A stretch of DNA of 64,000 nt from NCBI RefSeq assembly GCF_016734805.1, contig NZ_JAERQG010000002.1, forward strand, positions 620,001-684,000, written 5' to 3'. The DNA is from Marivirga atlantica (lineage in GTDB: Bacteria; Bacteroidota; Bacteroidia; Cytophagales; Cyclobacteriaceae). Position numbers and translations under genes: made by a program. Shown one piece after another: positions 1 to 9,591 of the stretch; the stretch's first letter is position 1, and each line of letters opens with the position of its first letter. The notes beneath the pieces were generated by a model. That model was not told where the DNA came from. It searched no databases and saw nothing but the letters and a program-made list of their open reading frames with translations.

Positions 1-79
1 CATCATCGGTAAGCTCGCCATATTTTTGCTTTAGTTTACCTTTTACTTCGTTCCAGTTTCCTTTTACTTGTAAATCCAT
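1..79 (-). CDS. CsbD family stress-response protein (partial, 3' end outside window)
   Basis: The first 26 codons of a minus-strand gene are present, starting at the ATG at 79-77. The peptide opens MDLQVKGNWNEVKGKL and continues with KYGELTDD. This is the typical CsbD opening, in which a QVKGNWNEVKGK-type helix is followed by a LTDD turn. CsbD proteins are small (about 60-70 residues), hydrophilic, helical and stress-induced; their molecular role is not established. Only the N-terminal third is visible, so the family call rests on a short but characteristic stretch. Confidence 0.75.
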   Translation of the reverse strand, partial: MDLQVKGNWNEVKGKLKQKYGELTDD

Positions 80-150
80 AATTATGTTGTTTTTGTTTTG
101 GTTTGTACTATTAACAACATACAACTGTAGATAATGTTTGATCCTTTAGC

Positions 151-2349
151 TTATTTCTTTTCTTTTTGAAATTTATAGTGAGCCAATGCCACTTTAATAT
201 CATCGTAAGTAAACTCATCGCCTAACTTACTTTTAATGTCTGTTAGCGTGCCTCCACCTATAGTTTCTATGACAATACTGATTTGGCTGAGTTTTGTATG
301 GTCAACAAATTTAGTGGCATCTAGCTCACCGCTTTGAATATATTTGGTGAGGTGCCCTAAAATAGTGCCTTCAGTTAAGGCTCTTTCAGAAGCAATATGA
401 GAGATGCTTTTGCCTTGTTTATAAAGGTTATAGGTGATTTCCGCAGTAGGTGTTTTATCGCCTTTCTTTTCTGTTTTTTTGTGAGCCTTTTTGTAGATGG
501 CATGTTGGTCTAAAGTTGCCTTATCTAATGTCTCACCCTTGGCTTTAGCCGAGACAAATAGTTGATTAGTGTTGATCAGGATAACTTTTGCCCTCAGCAT
601 TTCCTTAAAATCTTCTAATGATTTCAGAAATGGTTTAGGTACTTTGTCGTAGCCTATGGTACTCAGTTTAGTTCTAAAACTATCTTCGGCTTCTTTTAAT
701 TTCGGAATGAAATAGCCACTCGCCTTTGTAATCCTTTCATTCATTGTTGCTAGATACTTATCTTCTTGCATGTAACCATGAATGGCATACTGGAAATTCT
801 TAGCAACCTTTTCCAATTCCTGAATTGCTGCATGTTGCTCTCTGATCCATGTTTCAAATGCTTTTAAAGGAGATTTCTCGCCACTATTATGGACATCCTT
901 CAGCAGATAGGAGGCTTTCCGATAGAGAGGTTCCAGCTCATAGGTTTCTTTACTGAACTCAAGCAAATATTGCTTTTCATCACTTCTCAAATGCTGATCA
1001 AGTGCTTGTTTGTCTGGCGCAGATGCAGAAAACTGATTGAGGATATCATCTTTACCAAAGCTTCTCTGAGGGATGGGCTCCGATAAAATAAGTCCTTCCA
1101 GGCTGGTTAATCGGCTAAGTGCCACATACATCTGCCCAGCAGCAAAGCTGTCTGATAAATCCAATATGGCTTTTTCGAAAGTAAGTCCCTGGCTTTTGTG
1201 TACTGTTATGGCCCAGGCCAGTTTCAGTGGGAATTGCTCAAAAGTTCCAACTTCCTTTTCTTTCAACTCATTATTTGATTTATCAAGGCTATACTTTTTA
1301 TTCACCCACTCATATCGTTCAACTGTTATCAGCTGCTGAGGATTCTCAGTTTTTACAGTGATAGTATCACTGTCTATGGTTTCAATCGTACCAATTTTAC
1401 CATTATAGTATAAGCCATCACCACTCGGGTCATTTTTGATAAACATGACCTGAGCACCTTCTTTAAAAGAGAGCTGCTCAGCAACAGGGTAGGAGTTCTC
1501 CGGGAAGTCTCCATCTATTACAGCATCAAATGCTTTTTCTTTGTTGGCTATTTTGTCAAGCTCCTTTTTATTGATCTGATCAGCCTTTCTGTTGTGTGTT
1601 GTTATATAGATGTAGCCATCAGTGTTTGTTTTGGAGAGATCATTAATATAATGGCTATTCAGTTGTTCTATTTGAGTATCATTTAAATTGTCGTTCCTGA
1701 GTGAATTCAGAATTTCGAGGAAATCTTTATCCTCCTGACGGTAAATCTTATCTAATGCGATATAAACTAACGGACTATGCTCCAAAGCTTTGGCTTCGAA
1801 GAAATAGGCGTTTTGGTAAAACTGATTTAGATAAGCCTTCTCATTTTCCTTAATAACAGGCGGTAGCTGATTCATGTCACCAATGAAAAGCAGCTGCGTA
1901 CCACCGAACGGTCTTGGATCTTTTTTTACAGTGCGTAAAATCAGATCGGCACAGTCCAATATGTCGGCCCTTAGCATACTTACTTCATCAATCACTAGTA
2001 GCTCAATTTGCTGAATAATGGCACGTTTGTTTGCGTACATCTTGAATTGTGAGAGAAAGCTTTTAGGTGTATGCAGTTGCTGTTGATTGTAATTGTCAAC
2101 GGGCAAATCAGCCGGTAAAAATGTACCGAATGGTAACTGTAATAGCGAATGTAATGTAACACCTTGCGCATTAATAGCTGCAATTCCCGTTGGTGCAGTT
2201 ATCGCAACATTTTTAAAGGTATGCTGAATAATATGTCTGAGTAAGGTTGTTTTCCCACTACCTGCTTTTCCTGTTAAGAATATATGTCTGTTAGTATTAT
2301 TAACATATTTAATGGCTAGCTCAGCTGTTTCGGTAATTTCTATTGACAT
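151..2349 (-). CDS. PIF1-like superfamily 1B DNA helicase with C-terminal helicase HTH domain
   Basis: A 732-residue ATP-dependent DNA helicase. The Walker A motif GKAGSGKT lies at residues 27-34, the IDEVSM Walker B at 120-125, and later helicase motifs include GDMNQLPP and, near residue 400, AWAITVHKSQGLTF and YVALSR. This set is typical of PIF1/RecD-like 5'-3' helicases, which unwind DNA ahead of replication or repair. After a helical middle, residues of about 640-732 (YNLYKQGKSISHIASERALTEGTI onward, in pieces) resemble the HTH_40 domain found at the C terminus of some bacterial helicases, probably for DNA contact. The gene is divergent from icmF and has its own -7 box. The length is normal for Bacteroidota versions. 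Family call firm; exact cellular role unknown. Confidence 0.9.
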   Translation of the reverse strand: MSIEITETAELAIKYVNNTNRHIFLTGKAGSGKTTLLRHIIQHTFKNVAITAPTGIAAINAQGVTLHSLLQLPFGTFLPADLPVDNYNQQQLHTPKSFLSQFKMYANKRAIIQQIELLVIDEVSMLRADILDCADLILRTVKKDPRPFGGTQLLFIGDMNQLPPVIKENEKAYLNQFYQNAYFFEAKALEHSPLVYIALDKIYRQEDKDFLEILNSLRNDNLNDTQIEQLNSHYINDLSKTNTDGYIYITTHNRKADQINKKELDKIANKEKAFDAVIDGDFPENSYPVAEQLSFKEGAQVMFIKNDPSGDGLYYNGKIGTIETIDSDTITVKTENPQQLITVERYEWVNKKYSLDKSNNELKEKEVGTFEQFPLKLAWAITVHKSQGLTFEKAILDLSDSFAAGQMYVALSRLTSLEGLILSEPIPQRSFGKDDILNQFSASAPDKQALDQHLRSDEKQYLLEFSKETYELEPLYRKASYLLKDVHNSGEKSPLKAFETWIREQHAAIQELEKVAKNFQYAIHGYMQEDKYLATMNERITKASGYFIPKLKEAEDSFRTKLSTIGYDKVPKPFLKSLEDFKEMLRAKVILINTNQLFVSAKAKGETLDKATLDQHAIYKKAHKKTEKKGDKTPTAEITYNLYKQGKSISHIASERALTEGTILGHLTKYIQSGELDATKFVDHTKLSQISIVIETIGGGTLTDIKSKLGDEFTYDDIKVALAHYKFQKEKK

Positions 2350-2370
2350 GCACTCCGTTTTTAAAGATTA

Positions 2371-2378
2371 CAAAGGTA
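2371..2378 (-). promoter_or_regulatory. Bacteroidota-type -7 box for the PIF1-like helicase
   Basis: The plus strand reads CAAAGGTA, so the minus strand reads TACCTTTG, an exact match to the Bacteroidota -7 consensus TAnnTTTG. It lies 22 bp upstream of the helicase start codon. No clear TTG is seen at the -33 position, so this is a probable rather than certain promoter. Confidence 0.5.
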
Positions 2379-2520
2379 AGGATTGAGCCTTGAATAAAAA
2401 CTGACTTAAAAACTGGTTTTCAAGAATTTAATTTAGCTAACGAATGATAGTTTGTGAACAATCTTTATTCTTACTCATTATTGTTGTAAATTCGTAGCCC
2501 AATTTAAAACTGATAAAACA

Positions 2521-5500
2521 ATGTCTGCACATCAAACTGTAGCTCCTTATAAACCTAAAAATAATGTTAGAATAGTAACCGCAGCCTCGCTTTTCGATGG
2601 GCATGATGCGGCTATCAACATTATGCGAAGAATCATTCAGTCAACAGGCTGTGAGGTAATTCACCTAGGCCATGACAGAAGTGTTGAAGAAGTGGTAAAT
2701 ACAGCCATTCAGGAAGATGCTCATGCTATTGCCATGACTTCCTACCAGGGAGGTCATACTGAATACTTCAAGTATATGCATGATTTGCTGAAGGAGAAAG
2801 GTGCAGGCCATATCAAAATATTTGGTGGTGGCGGAGGAGTAATTCTTCCTGAGGAGATTAAAGAATTACACGATTACGGCATTACAAGAATATATTCACC
2901 AGATGACGGTCGTGAGCTAGGTTTACAAGGCATGATCAACGATTTGGTGAAGCAAAGTGATTATGAAATTGGTAAAAACCTGAATGGAGAGGTAAGCCAT
3001 TTGACAAAAGATAATGTGAATGCTATTGCCAGATTAATTTCGGCAGCTGAAAACTTCCCTGATGAAACTGCAGATGAATTGCAGAGCATCCGTAAAAAAG
3101 CTGAGGAACTTGACGTGCCTGTTTTAGGTATTACAGGTACAGGTGGTGCCGGTAAATCATCTTTGGTAGATGAATTGGTAAGAAGGTTCCTCATAGATTT
3201 CAAGGATAAAAGAATTGCCATTATCTCTGTGGACCCTTCCAAGAGAAAGACGGGTGGTGCTTTATTAGGAGATAGAATCCGTATGAACGCCATTAACAAT
3301 GAGCGTGTATATATGCGTTCTCTGGCTACTCGTCAGAGTAATCTTTCCGTTTCTAAATATGTGAAAGATGCCCTTAGTGTAGTAAAGGCAGCTGAATTTG
3401 ACCTGATCATTTTAGAAACTTCAGGTATTGGTCAGTCTGACACTCAAATATTAGATTTCTCTGATGCTTCATTATATGTTATGACTCCGGAATATGGAGC
3501 AGCTACACAGCTGGAGAAAATAGATATGCTTGATTTCGCAGACTTAATAGCGCTGAATAAGTTTGATAAAAGAGGAGCTTTGGATGCCTTAAGAGATGTT
3601 AAAAAGCAGTATCAGCGAAATCATGGTTTATGGGAAGCGAAAGTAGATGATATGCCGGTATATGGAACGATTGCTTCTCAGTTTAACGATCCTGGAACCA
3701 ATGCGCTCTATAAGGCCATTATGGATAAGTTAGTGGAGAAAACGGCTAAAGATTTAAAATCTACTTTTGAGATTACTGATGAAATGTCTGAGAAGATTTT
3801 CATCATTCCACCTAATAGAACCCGCTATCTTTCGGAGATATCGGAGAACAACCGCTCTTACGATGAATGGGTAGATCAGCAATGTGAAGTGGCTGACAAA
3901 TTATATGGTTATCAAAAGTCTATAGACACTTTAAAAGAGTCAGACCTGGAGGATAAGGATCGATTAATTAAGGGGCTGCAAGAAGCCTATGCTAAAGAAG
4001 AACTTAATTTTGACCCGAAAAACAAATTATTAATTGAGGAGTGGAAGGATAAGGTGAAAAGATACACTGATCCTGTTTATTCCTTTAAAGTGCGTGATAA
4101 AGAGATTAAGATCAAGACTCATACTGAGTCTTTGTCTCATACACAAATACCCAAAGTTTCTTTACCTAAATACTCTAACTGGGGTGATTTGCTCAGATGG
4201 AGCTTACAGGAGAACGTTCCTGGTGAATATCCTTACACAGCAGGGATTTATCCTTTCAAGAGAGAAGGAGAAGATCCTACCAGAATGTTTGCCGGTGAAG
4301 GTGGACCAGAAAGAACTAACAAAAGATTTCATTACCTGAGTAAAGATATGCCTGCTAAGAGGCTTTCAACGGCTTTTGATTCAGTAACGCTTTATGGTAA
4401 TGATCCTGACCACAGGCCTGATATTTATGGTAAAGTAGGAAACTCAGGTGTGAGCATTTGCTGTTTGGATGATGCTAAGAAACTGTATTCCGGCTTCGAT
4501 TTAGCCAATGCTATGACTTCTGTTTCCATGACCATTAATGGACCTGCTCCAATGCTGTTAGGTTTCTTTATGAATGCCGCTATCGATCAGCAGTGTGAGA
4601 TGTACATCAAAGAAAATGGCTTAGAAAAAGAGGTTCAGGCAAAAATTGATAAAATCTTCAAAGAAAAAGGAGAGCAAAGACCTGCTTACCGTGGTGAATT
4701 GCCTGAAGGGCATGATGGTTTAGGGCTTATGCTTTTAGGCGTAACGGGTGATCAGGTATTGCCGAAAGAAATCTATGAGGAAATTAAGAAAAAGACCATT
4801 TCTATCGTTAGAGGTACCGTTCAGGCTGATATATTAAAAGAAGACCAGGCGCAAAACACCTGTATTTTCTCAACCGAGTTTGCACTCAGACTTATGGGAG
4901 ATGTTCAGGAGTACTTCATTGAGAACAATGTGCGTAATTTCTATTCGGTTTCTATTTCAGGATATCATATTGCTGAAGCAGGAGCTAATCCAATTACGCA
5001 GCTTGCCTTTACTTTGGCAAACGGCTTTACTTATGTAGAGTATTACCTAAGCAGAGGAATGGACATTAATAAGTTTGGGCCAAACCTGTCATTTTTCTTC
5101 TCCAATGGTATCGATCCTGAGTATGCTGTTATAGGTAGAGTTGCCAGAAGAATCTGGTCGAAAGCGATGAAGCAGAAGTATGGAGCTAATGCCAGAGCAC
5201 AAATGCTGAAATACCATATCCAAACTTCCGGTAGGTCATTACACGCTCAGGAGATTGATTTCAATGATATCAGAACTACTTTACAGGCATTATATGCAAT
5301 TTATGATAATTGTAACTCATTGCATACAAATGCTTATGATGAGGCGATTACTACTCCTACAGAAAACTCTGTAAGAAGAGCCATGGCGATACAACTGATT
5401 ATTAACAAGGAGCTTGGATTGGCAAAAAATGAGAATCCTATCCAAGGATCATTCATTATTGAAGAGCTTACTGACTTAGTTGAAGAAGCCGTATTGACCG

Positions 5501-5910
5501 AATTCGATAGAATTACAGAGCGTGGAGGCGTGCTAGGCGCAATGGAAACTATGTACCAACGTGGTAAAATACAGGAAGAAAGCTTGTATTATGAGACCTT
5601 GAAGCACACGGGAGAATTCCCTATCATAGGCGTAAATACTTTCTTAAATTCTAAAGGATCGCCTACAGTGATTCCTGGTGAGGTAATCAGAGCTACAGAA
5701 GAAGAGAAGGAATACCAGATCGAAACGCTCAAATTACTCAATGGTAGATTTGAGAAAGAAGCCAAGGAAAGCATAGATAAAATACAAAGGGCAGCTATCC
5801 AGAATGATAACCTATTTGAAGAGCTTATGGAAGCTACTAAATACTGTTCTTTAGGTCAGATTACAAATGCGCTATTTGAAGTAGGTGGTCAGTACAGAAG
5901 GAATATGTAA
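2521..5910 (+). CDS. icmF: Fused isobutyryl-CoA mutase IcmF (B12 domain, G-protein chaperone, mutase domain)
   Basis: A 1129-residue adenosylcobalamin-dependent acyl-CoA mutase that interconverts isobutyryl-CoA and n-butyryl-CoA. Domains in order: B12-binding (about 15-150, with LFDGHDAA as the cobalamin-histidine region and a GGGGG loop), a MeaB-type GTPase chaperone (about 200-420, P-loop GTGGAGKSS), a linker, and the TIM-barrel substrate domain (about 540-1129). This order and length are those of IcmF, not of methylmalonyl-CoA mutase. Two substrate-selecting positions agree: by alignment from memory, Tyr89 and Arg207 of Propionibacterium methylmalonyl-CoA mutase correspond here to Phe590 (in RMFAGEGG) and Gln778 (in EDQAQNT), the isobutyryl-type pair. 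It stands alone, divergent from the helicase; I saw no cobalamin riboswitch in the 171-bp upstream gap. Confidence 0.95.
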   Translation: MSAHQTVAPYKPKNNVRIVTAASLFDGHDAAINIMRRIIQSTGCEVIHLGHDRSVEEVVNTAIQEDAHAIAMTSYQGGHTEYFKYMHDLLKEKGAGHIKIFGGGGGVILPEEIKELHDYGITRIYSPDDGRELGLQGMINDLVKQSDYEIGKNLNGEVSHLTKDNVNAIARLISAAENFPDETADELQSIRKKAEELDVPVLGITGTGGAGKSSLVDELVRRFLIDFKDKRIAIISVDPSKRKTGGALLGDRIRMNAINNERVYMRSLATRQSNLSVSKYVKDALSVVKAAEFDLIILETSGIGQSDTQILDFSDASLYVMTPEYGAATQLEKIDMLDFADLIALNKFDKRGALDALRDVKKQYQRNHGLWEAKVDDMPVYGTIASQFNDPGTNALYKAIMDKLVEKTAKDLKSTFEITDEMSEKIFIIPPNRTRYLSEISENNRSYDEWVDQQCEVADKLYGYQKSIDTLKESDLEDKDRLIKGLQEAYAKEELNFDPKNKLLIEEWKDKVKRYTDPVYSFKVRDKEIKIKTHTESLSHTQIPKVSLPKYSNWGDLLRWSLQENVPGEYPYTAGIYPFKREGEDPTRMFAGEGGPERTNKRFHYLSKDMPAKRLSTAFDSVTLYGNDPDHRPDIYGKVGNSGVSICCLDDAKKLYSGFDLANAMTSVSMTINGPAPMLLGFFMNAAIDQQCEMYIKENGLEKEVQAKIDKIFKEKGEQRPAYRGELPEGHDGLGLMLLGVTGDQVLPKEIYEEIKKKTISIVRGTVQADILKEDQAQNTCIFSTEFALRLMGDVQEYFIENNVRNFYSVSISGYHIAEAGANPITQLAFTLANGFTYVEYYLSRGMDINKFGPNLSFFFSNGIDPEYAVIGRVARRIWSKAMKQKYGANARAQMLKYHIQTSGRSLHAQEIDFNDIRTTLQALYAIYDNCNSLHTNAYDEAITTPTENSVRRAMAIQLIINKELGLAKNENPIQGSFIIEELTDLVEEAVLTEFDRITERGGVLGAMETMYQRGKIQEESLYYETLKHTGEFPIIGVNTFLNSKGSPTVIPGEVIRATEEEKEYQIETLKLLNGRFEKEAKESIDKIQRAAIQNDNLFEELMEATKYCSLGQITNALFEVGGQYRRNM

Positions 5911-5914
5911 TAGC

Positions 5915-5942
5915 GTATTAAGTATAGAGTACGAAGTATTAA
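5915..5942. repeat. Four degenerate 7-bp tandem repeats after icmF
   Basis: Four consecutive heptads, GTATTAA, GTATAGA, GTACGAA and GTATTAA, start four bases after the icmF stop codon. They share the pattern GTAnnnA with exact 7-bp spacing. The tract precedes the terminator hairpin. It resembles the short tandemly repeated repetitive (STRR-like) intergenic tracts known from other bacteria and has relatives elsewhere in this window. Confidence 0.7.
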
Positions 5943-5949
5943 GATTGAA

Positions 5950-5971
5950 GGAGCTGCGAGGCTCCTTTTTT
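5950..5971 (+). terminator. Rho-independent terminator of icmF
   Basis: The 5-bp stem GGAGC/GCTCC with a 6-base loop is followed directly by six T residues, 40 bp after the icmF stop. Confidence 0.75.
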
Positions 5972-6040
5972 ATTATATTCAAATCGTGGCATGTTAATTG
6001 AACCTTAGCGTAAATATTTTTAAACATAAAAACCAAAATA

Positions 6041-6664
6041 ATGAGAATTAAATTATTAGTACTTCTATGCATAATCACAATGCAGCAATCATTTGCCCAA
6101 ACGCTAAATTCTAACAACAAAAGACAGGAAATTGGGGTAGCCTTTAGAAGTTTGAATAATTTTGGAGCTTATTACAGAATTGGAAATGATAGAGGTTTAT
6201 GGCGATTGGGTATTGATGGAAGTATCTATAGTAATGTAGATGAAATGAAACGAGACACCGTTTTTACTAATCAGGAAAGAGTCGCCAATTCATTTTCAAT
6301 AAGGGTAGGTAGAGAGCAGAGGATTACACTTGCCGAAAAATTACAATTAAGACTTGGTGGAGATCTGGGTTATAGAAGGTTTAATGACAATGTGAAACGT
6401 GAATTTTCGAACAATAATATCACTGATAGCAAAACAGATGGTAATGGATTTGAAGTTTTAGGTCTTATAGGTATAAACTATCAAGTGAATGATTATTTTC
6501 ATGTAGGCTTTGAATTAAGACCTACCTATACCGTTTCAAAGTTGGAAACAAAATATTTTGATAATACAGGAAGTCAGGAAGTCAATACTAAACAGAATAA
6601 TAATCTCAATAGGTTTGATTTTAATGCCAGTTCAGTCCAACTCAATATTGGATTTAATTTTTAA
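6041..6664 (+). CDS. Secreted outer-membrane beta-barrel-like protein
   Basis: A 207-residue protein. Residues 1-20 form a signal peptide ending ...QQSFAQ, a common cleavage site in Bacteroidota. The mature part alternates hydrophobic and polar residues in short strands (for example RLGIDGSIYS, LRLGGDLGYR, FHVGFELRP) and ends SSVQLNIGFNF, with a C-terminal Phe. This is the look of a small outer-membrane beta-barrel of about eight strands, probably assembled by BamA. I do not recognise a named family, and the function is unknown. It stands alone between two terminators, with no obvious operon partner. Confidence 0.65.
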   Translation: MRIKLLVLLCIITMQQSFAQTLNSNNKRQEIGVAFRSLNNFGAYYRIGNDRGLWRLGIDGSIYSNVDEMKRDTVFTNQERVANSFSIRVGREQRITLAEKLQLRLGGDLGYRRFNDNVKREFSNNNITDSKTDGNGFEVLGLIGINYQVNDYFHVGFELRPTYTVSKLETKYFDNTGSQEVNTKQNNNLNRFDFNASSVQLNIGFNF

Positions 6665-6669
6665 AAGAT

Positions 6670-6689
6670 AAGGAGCCGAAAGGCTCCTT
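6670..6689. terminator. Bidirectional terminator hairpin
   Basis: A perfect 8-bp stem AAGGAGCC/GGCTCCTT with the tetraloop GAAA lies between the convergent ends of the barrel-like gene and the decayed HNH-like gene. It probably serves both; the flanking T tracts are weak. Confidence 0.7.
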
Positions 6690-6692
6690 CAT

Positions 6693-7571
6693 TTAATTCA
6701 TTTGAACTATTTTATAGATTAGTCTAGTTTTTAATTGATCGTCACTTTCTGCATCGCAATTTTCTAAAAAATCTACTAAAGACTTAGTGTAAATATTTTT
6801 AATTGGACGATGTTTTTCAGATTTTACGATTTCAATTGAGCATATTTGGTCTGAAAGGTTCTGTTCTGGCATTTGAGGATCACGAGTATAAATCATATTA
6901 ATGTTTAATCCTTCAATATCATAAAACGAGAAGCATATTTCAATTCCATTGTTTATGTTACCGTTGTGAGGGAAGTATATAAATGGCCCATTATATAAAT
7001 GATAGTATATATTAGCTTCATTAGACATTCTTATAAAATCCAAAATAGGTTTCTTAATGCTAAGCATAATCTTCATATTAGATGGGTTACTTGATTGTCC
7101 AAGAATAAATTTTCTTACTTCATCCGACACAAAAAATCCTTCCTCTCTTACTTTACAACCCATATGTTTGCAGAAATATCTATATAGATTAAGTTTTGTC
7201 TGATGCCAATCCAAACCATATACTTTTTTAAAATCTATGAATCCATTTTTTATAATTTCACTCTTATTTTCTAAGTAAAATATAATAAACTGATCATAAG
7301 CTAAGTCATGAGGTTTTGTTGTCGAATTATTACAGTTTTTACAAATAGTTTTCCTAAATGTAAGATTGCGGTCATTTGAACTTTGAAGTTTCTGAACTTT
7401 GTTATTTTTAACTAAGAATGGAGCTTGATTATTTTTATATTCAAAACGTTTTTTTCCGTATGCTCTTGCAATATCTGACCTTTTAAACTTATGTTCATCA
7501 GTTAAGTCTTTGCTTTTTAAGCCGCAAATCCAACATTCGTTTTTGTAATCATATTTTTATATATAGGCCAT
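6693..7571 (-). pseudogene. HNH/zinc-finger-like protein gene with an in-frame TAA at codon 5
   Basis: Read from the ATG at 7571-7569, the frame gives MAYI, then TAA (7559-7557), and then stays open for 287 codons to 6693. After the stop it reads KYDYKNECWICGLKSKDL, then DEHKFKR, and later KTICKNCNNSTTKPHD. The CxxC...EH...CxxCNN layout is that of a zinc-binding HNH/McrA-like nuclease or zinc-ribbon domain, followed by a C-terminal region of about 200 residues that I do not recognise. A single base change (for example TAA from TAT, TAC or AAA) would restore a 292-residue protein. Either the gene is recently broken or translation starts late, for example at the TTG at 7214, giving 173 residues without the zinc finger. 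Base composition is very AT-rich, suggesting foreign origin. Confidence 0.6.
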
Positions 7572-7717
7572 TTTAAGGTTAATTTAAACTAGACAAAAAG
7601 TTATATAATTATTTTATAAAGGTTATTTAAATTTTTATCTAAAGATTTCTCCGCTGTGCTACGAAATGACGCCTTGTTCTATCAATTATTTAGTATTAAC
7701 TAATTGCTGGTCATAGC

Positions 7718-7824
7718 CATCTTTCATCTTTATTCTTGACCCTAATATTCAATCTCTAACTTCCTATTTCTAAAAAAACAATTATCTTTCATCTTGATTC
7801 TAGACGCTAGCATCTAACTTCTAA
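7718..7824. repeat. Two runs of degenerate 7-bp tandem repeats
   Basis: Run A (7718-7773) is eight consecutive heptads beginning ATCTTTC, ATCTTTA, TTCTTGA and CCCTAAT. Run B (7783-7824) is six heptads beginning ATCTTTC, ATCTTGA, TTCTAGA and CGCTAGC. Most fit nnCTnnn with exact 7-bp spacing, and the two runs are diverged copies of each other. They fill the gap before the DUF2721 gene and end just before its start codon. Confidence 0.65.
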
Positions 7825-7827
7825 TAC

Positions 7828-8217
7828 ATGACAATCTCTCTAACTACACCCGCTTTATTATTTCCGGCAATTTCACTTTTACTACTAGCCTACACCAATA
7901 GGTTTTTAGCCATTGCTGCACTGATTAGGAACTTGCATACTAAATACAATGAGGATCATGATAGAAAGATAAAAGCGCAAATATCTAATCTCAAAAAACG
8001 CTTAGTGCTTATCAGGAATATGCAGCTGTTAGGTATTTTATCCTTGTTTTTCTGCGTGGGTAGTATGTTTACTATCTATCAGGAGTTTCAGTTGGTTGGA
8101 AGCTATATTTTTGGTTTCTCTTTACTGCTGCTCATGATTTCTTTAGCCCTATCTATTCGTGAAATTCAAATCAGTGTAAATGCCTTAAATATTCAATTGG
8201 GAGATATGGAAAAATAG
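7828..8217 (+). CDS. DUF2721 family membrane protein
   Basis: A 129-residue integral membrane protein. It opens with TTPALLFPAISLLLLAYTNRF and continues with a second hallmark, AALIRNLH, both characteristic of DUF2721. An N-terminal hydrophobic helix (about 8-32) is followed by a basic, charged cytoplasmic helical stretch (36-65) and then a hydrophobic hairpin (about 68-85 and 89-110). The family is widespread in bacteria with no established function. The start codon abuts the end of a heptad repeat tract, so the ribosome-binding region lies inside the repeat. Confidence 0.85.
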   Translation: MTISLTTPALLFPAISLLLLAYTNRFLAIAALIRNLHTKYNEDHDRKIKAQISNLKKRLVLIRNMQLLGILSLFFCVGSMFTIYQEFQLVGSYIFGFSLLLLMISLALSIREIQISVNALNIQLGDMEK

Positions 8218-8221
8218 CTTG

Positions 8222-8364
8222 TGAATTAATAATTAACAATGAGTAATTGGTAAATAAAGCCAGATTAATAATTTAGCCTTAAGCAGCTAGTTTTGAGCTT
8301 CGAGCTACAAGGGTTCACTCATTTATAATAACTTGCAACTCAAAGCTAGTGGCTCATAACTACT
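8222..8364. repeat. Degenerate 7-bp tandem repeat tracts
   Basis: At 8222-8256 five heptads of type nnAATTA follow each other (TGAATTA, ATAATTA, ACAATGA, GTAATTG, GTAAATA). At 8330-8364 five heptads of type RRCTnnn follow each other (AACTTGC, AACTCAA, AGCTAGT, GGCTCAT, AACTACT). Two further AGCTnnn heptads lie at 8296-8309. The tract fills the gap between the DUF2721 and oxygenase genes. Confidence 0.65.
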
Positions 8365-8441
8365 TGTAAAGATTAGCACTCAGAAGCTCACTAACTTTTT
8401 CAACCTGCCAAACCTATCCAACTTAATTCTGTTAATGGCTT

Positions 8442-9500
8442 GTGTCGAAAGAATTATTATATCCGAAAGAACAATTAGCTCATTTTAAGCAGATAGGTGA
8501 TGCTTATGCTGATAAGGTGGTAGTTGAATTATTTGAGCAAGGTTTTAATCCTTTAAGAGATGAAGCATATAGCAAGTTGCAATTCAATCATCAGTTGATT
8601 CCTGATAGTTTTCCTCCAGTATTAAAAGAGTACTTTCAGCACATTAAATCCATTGAATTAGATGAGAAAACATTAGAAGAAGGAAGTCATTTCTTTCAGC
8701 GATATGCACAGCCTATCATGCTTTGTCTTGGTTTACTTTCTTTACCTTATGATTATTGTGCTGCTGATGGTGCGAAAGTACTAACTTCATCAAAACGTAT
8801 CATCGAAAATCCTCAAAAAAGACTGCAGGAAACAGCCGAATTTGTGATTGATGTTACTGCGCCCAACGCATTTGAGCCATCTGGAAAAGGCTTTATAAGT
8901 ATTGCAAAGGTAAGATTGATGCATGCGGCTATACGCTATCATATTGTGAAATCAGGCACCTGGGATATGAAATTCGGCTATCCTATTAACCAAAAGGATA
9001 TGGCTGGTACTAATTATTCTTTTAGCTTAATAGTAATTAGAGGGCTGCGAAAACTAGGTTATACCTTAAATAATAAGGAAGCTGAGGCTTATATAAATTT
9101 CTGGAACCAACTCGGAAAGCTGTTAGGACTCGATAATGATTTAATGCCTTCAAATAGTAAAGAGGCTTTTGTGCTGGAGAATAAAATAAGTTCATCAGAA
9201 TTTAAAGCTTCTGCAGATGGCAAGCAATTAACAAAGTCCCTTTTAGATTTTATTGATGGGCAGGAGAATCCTTTACCAGTAAAAGGATCGGACATTGCTG
9301 CTTACTTACTTGGTGAGAAGCTTTCGAAGATTTTAGGAATTAGCTCTAACGCCTCTCAGCTGGAAGTTAAAACATTATTAAGGCTACAATCTTTTCTAAA
9401 TATATCTAACTACCAGCAATTTCTCCTGAATTTTAAAAAGCAGTTTAAAAATGAAGCTGAAAAGACGAATTTTGGCTTTATCACTTCCCTGACCGATTAA
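8442..9500 (+). CDS. MpaB/DUF2236-type (latex-clearing-protein-like) oxygenase
   Basis: A 352-residue protein of the ER-bound oxygenase MpaB/rubber oxygenase (DUF2236) superfamily. The diagnostic core is KVRLMHAAIRYHI near residue 160 and GYPINQKDMAGTNYSFS near 180-196, matching the heme-pocket helix pair of these all-helical b-type heme proteins. Known relatives cleave rubber or oxidise prenyl side chains. Substrate here is unknown; no signal peptide is seen, so it is probably cytoplasmic. The start is a GTG at 8442; an in-frame stop lies at 8433-8435, so no longer version is possible. Stands alone downstream of a repeat-rich gap. Confidence 0.8.
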   Translation: MSKELLYPKEQLAHFKQIGDAYADKVVVELFEQGFNPLRDEAYSKLQFNHQLIPDSFPPVLKEYFQHIKSIELDEKTLEEGSHFFQRYAQPIMLCLGLLSLPYDYCAADGAKVLTSSKRIIENPQKRLQETAEFVIDVTAPNAFEPSGKGFISIAKVRLMHAAIRYHIVKSGTWDMKFGYPINQKDMAGTNYSFSLIVIRGLRKLGYTLNNKEAEAYINFWNQLGKLLGLDNDLMPSNSKEAFVLENKISSSEFKASADGKQLTKSLLDFIDGQENPLPVKGSDIAAYLLGEKLSKILGISSNASQLEVKTLLRLQSFLNISNYQQFLLNFKKQFKNEAEKTNFGFITSLTD

Positions 9501-9513
9501 TTTATCCGCTGTT

Positions 9514-9545
9514 TTGTAATAGCAACATCCTTTTAATTAACTTTG
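9514..9545 (+). promoter_or_regulatory. Bacteroidota promoter for the SLC13 transporter gene
   Basis: TTG at 9514-9516 and TAACTTTG at 9538-9545 (exact TAnnTTTG) are separated by 21 bp, within the usual Bacteroidota spacing. The start codon follows 46 bp downstream. Confidence 0.6.
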
Positions 9546-9591
9546 GACGTTTTTTGACTATCAATTTAAGCACTAAAGAAAATAATTATTG

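Noticed and set aside
2350-2520. Cobalamin riboswitch upstream of icmF
   Set aside because: The gap is only 171 bp, also carries the divergent helicase promoter, and contains no recognisable B12-box sequence.
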